The notes below the pieces were generated by a model, which was not told where the DNA came from, did no database searches, and saw nothing but the letters and a program-made list of their open reading frames with translations. Positions 12,377 to 20,000 of a DNA stretch of 20,000 nt are shown here, piece by piece. The DNA is from Armadillidium nasatum (Eukaryota; Arthropoda; Malacostraca; Isopoda; Armadillidiidae), in the NCBI GenBank assembly GCA_009176605.1, contig SEYY01017235.1:1-20000 (forward strand). The letters run 5' to 3'. The translations under genes were made by a program, and so were the position numbers. The first letter of the stretch is position 1; the number at the start of each line of letters is the position of its first letter.

Positions 12377-13569
12377 GATTGAGGAGAAAGTTGGGGTTGG
12401 TGAAGGTGAAGAAATGAATCCACCAAAATTTTTAGAGGTCGTCTTTATATTTTCTTACAGATTTATATTTTAAACATTGAGAATTTGTAGATATATTTTA
12501 AACATGTTTCGATTTTTGTTTTGGAAATTGTGATTGAAATCAGAAAAATAAAATTTGGTCATAATTTTCGAAATTTATATTCAATTTGAACAAACAAAAT
12601 GTAAATTACAGCACTTCACAATTTCTAAATTTTCTTATCAACAGGAATGTTTGAAAATCTATCCATGTTGCCACTTTTCATGGGGAAAATTTAACAATTT
12701 TTGAAATTATTTCCTCGAACATCCAGAAAAGCAATTTAGAATGCTAATTATTTAACTAAAATATGTGCCTCCTATAATTATAAATGCTCTCAAAATTTCA
12801 TAGTGATTTTAAGAATTAGAGAAAAGTAATCACAATTTTCCCTTTTTGATTGAAAAAAATGGACTGTCACGGATTCCATGAGATTTGTGATTTCATATTC
12901 CTAAAAGGGGTTTTCAATAAAGGCCTTATTGATTCATTGTTTCAGTTTTAAAACATTTCGACAAGGGTTTTGTGCATAACACTCATTTTTTTCAGATGTG
13001 TATAAATTTTTCAAATGCAAATAACATATAAACTAAAAAAAGACAGAAAAAGCCTAAACTTGACACTTTATGTCTTTCCAAATGCTACATTTTGATCTTT
13101 ATTTGGTCCAAATCCGATAAAAATTTCGAATTTTACACAACTATTTAATGTTTTGGATGTTCATCACAAATCCACAATCGAAAATCAAAAATTTTCCTTC
13201 ATATTATTATTCATAATTCGTTGCACAATGTGCTACGTAGCAAATTTTAGTATAAACAAGAAAGTTATTTATGTATTGTAAGGTGGTTTGATTCTTCCTT
13301 GAATAGCTTATGCTAAGAAATGTTCGTATGAAATGTATTTAAGGAAATATTTATTAAAAACAAATGTAATCTGATAAATAAATATTCCAAATCACTTTAA
13401 GAATTTTTTTCTCTAATTTCCGATCACATTTCATTATGTAAACGTAGAACATGATGATATTGATAGAGTAGTGTTTAAAATTACTTTGAAATTCAAATAT
13501 TGGTATGTGTATTATTTGTAATATTTGCTAATATTTCATATTTCTTTACACAATCTATCAGAAGTTTAC
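12377..13569. other. AT-rich unique sequence, nothing recognised
   Basis: No open frame of interest, RNA gene, transposon end or tandem repeat was recognised here on either strand. The sequence is AT-rich with many A and T runs and looks like intergenic or intronic DNA. Confidence 0.55.
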
Positions 13570-14050
13570 CTGTTTCTAAGACAGACTACTGTTTGAAATC
13601 CAAGATTTCTGATTATAGAAACTTCATCTTTCACTCACTATGATATTGAGGAAAATTTTCTCTGGAAGAAGACAGAAAGTATTACTTATGGTATTTTTCA
13701 TAATAATGTCTTTAACATCACTGGATTTAAGAAGATTAGGTCGAGGGATTGCAGAGCAGGGTACGCGAGGAGAATTATGAAGCTTTGGTGACCTTAAAAT
13801 CTCAAACCATGATGGATCATAAATTTTTCCAAAATACTGAACTAAATTTTTAAACATTGGCTTGGTGCCCTTTTTCTTGAATACAAAGACGTCTTAAGTC
13901 AAGTATTAGCATCTTTGCATGGCTGTTTGATAATTTTATAAGTGGACCATTTATCAATAAATTTTCCCAACCCAAAACCTTAGCAGTACTCAAAAAGAAA
14001 TCTCTATTCAACAGGGTGGAATGGGAAAATTTTTTTGAATCTTTTTCCAA
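13570..14050 (-). pseudogene. Frameshifted remnant of an unidentified protein
   Basis: Three minus-strand blocks look like one broken coding sequence. Block 1 (14050 to about 13860) contains GWENLLINGPLIKLSNSHAK and MLILDLRRLCIQEKG. After a frameshift near 13865, block 2 (to about 13625) contains KNLVQYFGKIYDPSWFEILR, a short SPR segment and LLPEKIFLNII. After another shift near 13622, block 3 reads SIIRNLGFQTVVCLRNR and ends at AACAG followed by GTAAAC, a possible splice donor at 13569. From memory the pattern (GPL, HxRWL, KxYxPxWF, HPEN, IRELGLRR) resembles a family of uncharacterised arthropod proteins, some of them in transposon-rich loci. No function is known to me. It could be a dead gene copy or part of an unnamed mobile element. 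Confidence 0.42.
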
Positions 14051-14940
14051 GTTTTCCTTTTAATTAAAAACTTTGAAAAACAGTGCAAAACTGGAAAAAA
14101 TCTCAATGATAAAATTAGAATAACTTTTATTTATTAAATTTGGGTACTATTATTACACTGCGGGTATTTAGGTTACTGTTAGTTTGCTGTATTAAATTGG
14201 TTAATTAAAGCAACAAAATTTTAATATCATTATATAAAGCTAATATATAAATCCTTTTATATGCTTTCACTTTTATCTAGTTTATATGCTTTATATATAT
14301 TTTAAGTTTTCCTCTATATTGGAAAAGTTCTTTTATAGGTGTTTTTAAAATTGGTTTGTTTTTTGTATCGATATAACATTCTATCTGGCAACTAAACCAG
14401 CTGCCGGTTAAGGAAGAAGCACTTTTTGAAATCATTTGTTGGGATCAGGCTTTTATAAAATGTAAGTGTTTTTGCTTGTTCATTTCAAGTCCACAAAATT
14501 CAAGGAAAAGGTATGAGGTTATATATTTTTTCTGATTCACCTCCTTCTTACTATCCTTTCAATTGACTTCTACTCAAATGTGTACCTCCGTATCGTGCTA
14601 AATATATTAAAGTTATATATATGAAGTCATCTCTTGAAAATAAATATAGTAAAAATGTAATGTGGAATAAGTTTAAAAATAATTGTTAGAAGAAAAACGG
14701 AATAAAATCTCCAAGAACATGTGTATTGCAACATTATGTTATTAAAGAAATAGGGTTATGAAATGAAAATTATTTAATGTAATATTAAGTAAATGTTACT
14801 TACGCTTGTATAAAATCCAAATTATGGTATTGATATATTATTTAATAAGAATTGCTATTATAAATACATTAAGTATTGTTATAGAACGACGTTGTAGATA
14901 TTATAAACCCATGGTTATACGGAAAATGTAAATGAGGCTG
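14051..14940. other. AT-rich unique sequence, nearly featureless
   Basis: No convincing gene was found. One open patch of about 80 bases ends at a GTAAGT (14382-14467) and is treated as a weak finding. The rest is A/T-rich with no repeat structure that I can see. Confidence 0.5.
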
Positions 14941-15400
14941 ACCAAAAAACATGAAATATCAAGATTTGTTGTGTTACGTAGTGACCAGTCAGGTGGTTAT
15001 GACTTCATAGGCACATGATCTCCTTTAGAACTTTGGTTATAGTGAGTTAAAGTAAATAAGTATGCAAATGTAGTGAGATAAAATCATGAAATATCAGGAA
15101 TTGCTGGGAAAAGGTAAAACCAACCATGTAACTATGACGTCATAGACACAGAAAAATTTTGTGTTAACTTTCAGCAAATTTAAGAAAAGAAGTTAAATAG
15201 ATCCAATGACGTCACTTAATTAAGAAAAATAAAATAGTTCCACGAATTATAATTCAGGTTAGGACTTGAAAGCAATATGTTCAAAGAAAAGGTATGACGT
15301 CACATGAATTTACGGTAGTGACGTTACAAACATAAAATCATATGAATAAAATAACTTGAATACAAAGTAATAAAGAAAATGTATGACCTCACAATATTTA
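14941..15400. repeat. Short diverged tandem repeats with TGACGTCA-like octamers
   Basis: The segment CATGAAATATCA at 14950 recurs at 15085, and TGACTTCA at 15000 matches TGACGTCA at 15135. Both pairs are offset by 135 bp. Exact TGACGTCA octamers lie at 15135, 15207 and 15295. Near matches are at 15000, 15319 (TGACGTTA) and 15384 (TGACCTCA). The last ones are spaced 88-89 bp apart and share an upstream AAAGAAAA context. This fits a decayed tandem array. The octamer equals the palindromic CRE site bound by CREB/ATF factors in animals, but no promoter is visible nearby. Confidence 0.6.
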
Positions 15401-15417
15401 CACTCGCAACGGAAAAT

Positions 15418-15435
15418 ATGATGATGATGATGATA
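15418..15435. repeat. (ATG)n microsatellite, about 5 units
   Basis: A short trinucleotide run immediately upstream of the truncated family B LINE. Confidence 0.85.
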
Positions 15436-17703
15436 AGTTAGTTATAACACTTTCTCTCCAACATCTCCACCATGCCCAAAACGTATTCTCTGGCACTTTA
15501 ATCGAGCTAATTGGGGGGGCAATGCATCGTTCCTTTGCCAACTATCATTGGTGTGAATCTTGCTTTGTCTCAGTGGACGCTTCTGTCTCTGCTGAAAAGG
15601 TAGGGGCTGTAATCCTTGATGGGATGAGGAGATTCATTCCATCTTTAACTAAATTTTTTTACCCTCAAAATCCATGGTTCGATGGCAACTGTTCTCTTGC
15701 CCTTCGGGAGAGAGACAATGCTTATCATGAATGGAAAAGTTCTCGTTCTCATATCACTCTTGCTAATTTTCATTCAGCTCGGAATCGCTGAAGGGATGTT
15801 CTCCGATGGACTAAGCGTACTTTCATAAAAAGGAAGTGAGCTGACCTCCATGGCTCTCCAACAGATAAAAATTTCTTGCCTCTTGTCAAAAAATATCTCT
15901 AATAACTTCTGTAAATCTGCCTTTCCTCCTCTTATTCGCTCTGATGGTTCTGTAGCTAATACTCCTACTGAAAAGGTTAATTTCTCCGGCCTCCTTTTCT
16001 CATCTAATTCCACCCTGCTCGATTCTGGCATTCCTAATCCTATTCCTTCTCCTTCAGGTGTCCCATGTCTCTACCTGTTATTACTCATGATCAGGTGCAT
16101 GAGATCCTGAAATCTATGAACATCAGAAAGGCCAGTGGCCCGGATGGCGTTCCCCCTCGTGTTCTGAGGGAGTGTGCTTCAGAGTTGGCCCCTGTCCATG
16201 TTCAGCTCTACTCTCTATGCCTTAATACTAATACTTTTCCTTAATGCTGGAAGCGTGCATTTGTTCAACCGATCTCGAAAAAGGGTAGCCGCTCTGACCC
16301 CTGTAACTATCGACCTATAGCTCTCTCTTGTATTCTGTCTAAAATTTTTGAAACTCTCCTCAACTCTCATTTCCTGGATCATTTGGAGTCTTATTCTCTT
16401 CTCTCAGATCACAGTATGGCTTTCGACGTTCGAGGTCAACTGGTGACATACTTTCCTATCTTACTGATCTATGGTCTTCTGCCCTTAGGGATTTCGAGGA
16501 GTCTTGTGTAGCGCTTGACATATCCAAGACTTTTGACCGGGTATGGCATGCGTCGCTGCTCTCCAAGCTTCCTTCCTTTGAGTTTCCTCCTTCCCATTGC
16601 ATACTCTTGTCTAGTTTTCTCTCAGATTGTTCCATCTCGGCAATTGTAGATAGAGCAACCTCTTCCTCTTTTTCTGTCAACCGTGGTGTTCCCCAGGGTT
16701 CTGTTTTATCTCCAACTTTATTCTTACTTTTCATTAACGATCTTCTCAACTGCACTTCTAACTCTGTTCACTCTTACGCTGACGACTCAACTATACATTC
16801 TTCTACTCATTTTAAATCAGCACCCTCTTTTACTTCTAGAGCTGCTTCTCGTCTACAACTTCCGAATCTATTCTTGCCGATCTGGATGGGATTTCCCGGT
16901 GGGGTCATAGCAACCTTGTGAAGTTCAACTCTTTAAAAACTGAACTTCTTCACATCTCCCTCTCAAAAATACCTCCCAACTTTCCTATCCTCTTCGATGG
17001 CTCTCCCGTCTCACCTGTAAATAACATTAACATACTTGGTCTAAACATAAACAATAAACTCTCTTGGAAAGCTCATTGCACAATAGTTGCTAAAGCGGCC
17101 TCTAAGAAGCTGGGAGTTCTGTTTAGGTTGCGAGAATTTTTTCCTTCTGAGCAAATACTCCAAATATATAAGGGTCTTATCCGCCCTTGTTTGGAGTACT
17201 GTTCTCACATATTGGGGGCTCCGGCTTTCCTCTCTTCTGGATAGGGTTGAGTCTAAAGCTAAAAGATTTATAAACTGTCCCCTACTATCAAACTCTCTTG
17301 ACTCCCTTTCTCTGCGACGTGACGTTGGCGCACTATCCCTTTTCTATATGTCCTACAATTGCAGGTGCTTGAGTGAACTAACCTCTCGCATTCCTCCACC
17401 TTTTCATCGTCCTCACTTCACAAGGGGTGCCCTGCTTTCGCACCAATTTTGTGTGGAAGTGGGAAACCCCAGGCTAACTCGTTGTGGTGCCTCCTTCTTT
17501 CCAGCCAACTCTGTTCTGTGGAACTCTTTGCCATCGTCAATTTTTCCTCCTGCATTTAATCTTCCACTCTTCAAGGCTTCCGTCTATGCCCACCTGAGGG
17601 ATGTGCGTTAGGTGTGTTAGGGTGAGTTTTCTTCCTCGGTGTGTGCCCCCTCCATGAATAGGGCTCTGCCCGTGAATGGTGGCGTTTCTTTAAAAAAAAA
17701 AAA
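15436..17703 (+). mobile_element. Family B non-LTR retrotransposon (5'-truncated)
   Basis: A second LINE, related to family A in protein but clearly different in nucleotide sequence and 3' end. It begins in the linker after the endonuclease (KRILWHFNRANW near 15479), so the endonuclease domain is missing. It continues through RT and C-terminal domain to a 3' UTR of about 80 bp and an A11 tail at 17693-17703. The 3' UTR lacks the family A inverted repeat and the tail is plain A rather than TA. The exact 5' joint is uncertain within about 40 bases. Confidence 0.83.
15479..17611 (+). pseudogene. Reverse transcriptase pseudogene of family B
   Basis: The linker reads from 15522 (NYHWCESCF to FHSARNR) and is stopped by TGA near 15789. 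RT blocks follow: RKASGPDGVPPRVLRECASE near 16125, NYRPIALSCILSKIFETLL, a one-base loss before QYGFRR at about 16410, LDISKTFDRVWH near 16515, RGVPQGSVLSPTLFLLFIND near 16685 and YADD at 16775-16786. A TAA replaces a sense codon near 16243 (between FP and CWKRAF). Frame changes near 16850 and 17210 lead into the C-terminal domain, which has NILGLNINNKLSWKAH, SKKLGVLFRLREFF, LIRPCLEYCSH and LLDRVESKAKRFI and ends at 17611. The polymerase Asp residues are preserved, but there are several stops and shifts. Confidence 0.82.
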
Positions 17704-17709
17704 GTACAA

Positions 17710-19262
17710 TGATAAAAAGTTTAGTGAGTTATGGTGAATTAAGATATTTGTTGAAAGACTTAGTCAAGAAAAGTATATAAAGTTCTATAAATTACTTGTA
17801 AGAGAGATGATGAAATGTGTTTGATCATGTCGAAGTGATAAAAGTTTGGAAGTATATGAAAATTAAAGTAAATGTTGGGAGGGTTATGTAATGAAATGCA
17901 TGTCAATATCTATGAATTACGTGTTGGAGAAATGAAAAGATGTCTTTGATCCTGTTTTAATGATAAAAAGTTTAGTGAATCATGTTGAGTTAAAATATAT
18001 TTTGGGAGGTTTAGATAAGAAATGTTTGTAAGGATCAATAAATTACATGTTAGAGAGACAATGGTTAGTGTTTGATCTTGTCTAATTGTTAAAAGTTAGG
18101 TAATATACGGAGATTAAGTTTTATGTTGAAAGGTGGGGTTATGGTATAAATTGTATGTCAAATCTATAAAAATGTGTGTTAGAGAGATAACAGTATATCT
18201 TTGATCATATCTTTGCGAAAAATCAAAGTTGAATGTGGAGAATTAAGTTAAATGTCTATGAGTTTATGATGAATATTAATATAAAGATCTAAAATTTGTA
18301 TGCAAGATAGATGATAGAATGACTCTGTTCATGTCTTAGTGATGAAGTTAAATTAACCTTGGAGAATCAAATTAAATGTTGAATAGTTTTAAGGTGAATA
18401 ATAAATGAAAAGTCCTATGACTTGCGTACCAGATAGATACGAGGATGACTTTGTTCGTACATTCAATACAAAAGTTAGATTGAATGTTCAGATTTGTTAT
18501 ATGTTGAAGGGAAAAGGATATGAGGTACATATAATGGTTCAATAGACACTGTACTAGAGGAAAATAGGCATATCTTTTCATAAAGTTTCAATGATAGAAA
18601 ATTAAATGGGTTATGGTGAATTAAGATATTTGATGAATGATTTAGATAAGAAATGTATGTGGGCTCTATAAACTGTATGATAAAGAGATGATGACATCTA
18701 TTCAATCTTGTCAAAGTGTTTAAAGTCAGGTGGTATGTAGTACTTAAGTCACATCTTGGATGAAATGTAGTGTGAAATGTATGTTAATTTCTGTAAAATG
18801 AATGCTAATAGAGATGTCAGAATATCTATAATAATAATAATATGAAGAATTAAGTTAAATGGTTATGAGTTTATTTTGAATGTATAACTTTGACCATACC
18901 TATGCGAAAAATGTAAGTTGAATTTGAAGATTTAAGGGAAATGGCTATGAGTTTATGTTGAATGTTAATATAAGGTAGTGCAATTTGTATGCTAGATAGA
19001 AGATGACATGTCTTTGTTCATGCCTTAATGATAAAGTTGAGTTAACCATGGTGAATCAAATTAAATGTTGAAGTTTTGAGGTAAATAGTAAAGGAAAAAT
19101 TACATAACTTGCATACCAGATAGATACTAGTATTACTTTGTTCGTACAAAAGGTAGGTTAAATACAGGGATTTAAGTTATATATTGATGAGGCTTAGGGT
19201 GAAAATATAAGTAAGTACAATAAAATATAATTTAAAGATGTGGCTGTATGTTCTTGACCTCT
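17710..19262. repeat. Diverged satellite array, monomer about 126 bp
   Basis: About 12 units of 125-127 bp follow one another. Many begin with TGATAAAAAGTT-like sequence and contain AGAGAGATGA and TTTGATCATGTC-like blocks. Unit starts that I can place are 17710, 17836, 17961, 18087, 18214, 18340, 18467, 18592, 18717, 18903, 19029 and 19145. One extra partial unit of about 60 bp (18838-18902) with an ATA run breaks the spacing. Neighbouring units are quite diverged, whereas units five apart look more alike. No coding potential is seen. Confidence 0.75.

Positions 19263-20000
<738 letters not shown>

Noticed and set aside
15421-17715. Possible target-site duplication of family B (ATGATAA before the element and AATGATAAA after the A tail)
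   Set aside because: The match is short, lies in an ATG microsatellite on one side and at a satellite monomer start on the other, and the 5' joint is not fixed.
18372-18714. Two overlapping minus-strand open frames of 69 and 79 codons in the satellite array
   Set aside because: They cross monomer boundaries, resemble no protein, and are expected by chance in AT-rich tandem repeats.

Overview
The window looks like non-coding, repeat-dominated DNA from an animal nuclear genome. A decapod crustacean (shrimp, crab or crayfish) is my best guess. The reasons are the density of long TA and GA microsatellites, AT-rich unique sequence, and LINE proteins that, from memory, resemble the jockey-like elements common in decapod assemblies. 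This is inference; no database was searched. I see no intact host gene.

Regions 1-9546 hold three head-to-tail + strand copies of one non-LTR retrotransposon (here called family A: APE-type endonuclease, reverse transcriptase, C-terminal domain). Each copy is separated from the next by a (TA)n array. Copy 2 (3711-6648) is the youngest: its coding region is broken only by about five small frameshifts and all visible catalytic motifs are kept. Copy 1 (about 9-3278) and copy 3 (about 6766-9546) carry many lesions. All copies end in a conserved inverted repeat followed by TA repeats.

Region 9547-10433 is a compound microsatellite block (TA, GA, CA, TA). It contains a small unique island with a possible 94-bp exon on the minus strand.

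Region 10434-12271 is a nested structure. A fourth, older family A fragment lies on the minus strand and is split by a 1.08-kb internally deleted hAT DNA transposon. The transposon has terminal inverted repeats, a diverged 8-bp target duplication and a decayed transposase C-terminus. The LINE therefore landed first and the hAT second.

Region 12377-15417 is AT-rich and mostly featureless. Two parts stand out: a frameshifted protein-like remnant on the minus strand (13570-14050), and short tandem repeats carrying several TGACGTCA-like octamers (14941-15400).

Region 15436-17703 is a 5'-truncated copy of a second, related LINE (family B) ending in a short A tail. It abuts a diverged satellite array (17710 to about 19262) with a monomer of about 126 bp and signs of a five-monomer higher-order period of about 630 bp. 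The window closes with unique AT-rich DNA and another 232-bp TA array (19677-19908).

The elements do not form a pathway. Their arrangement records successive insertion, decay and microsatellite growth. The most notable pattern is that every family A copy is bounded on both sides by TA repeats.
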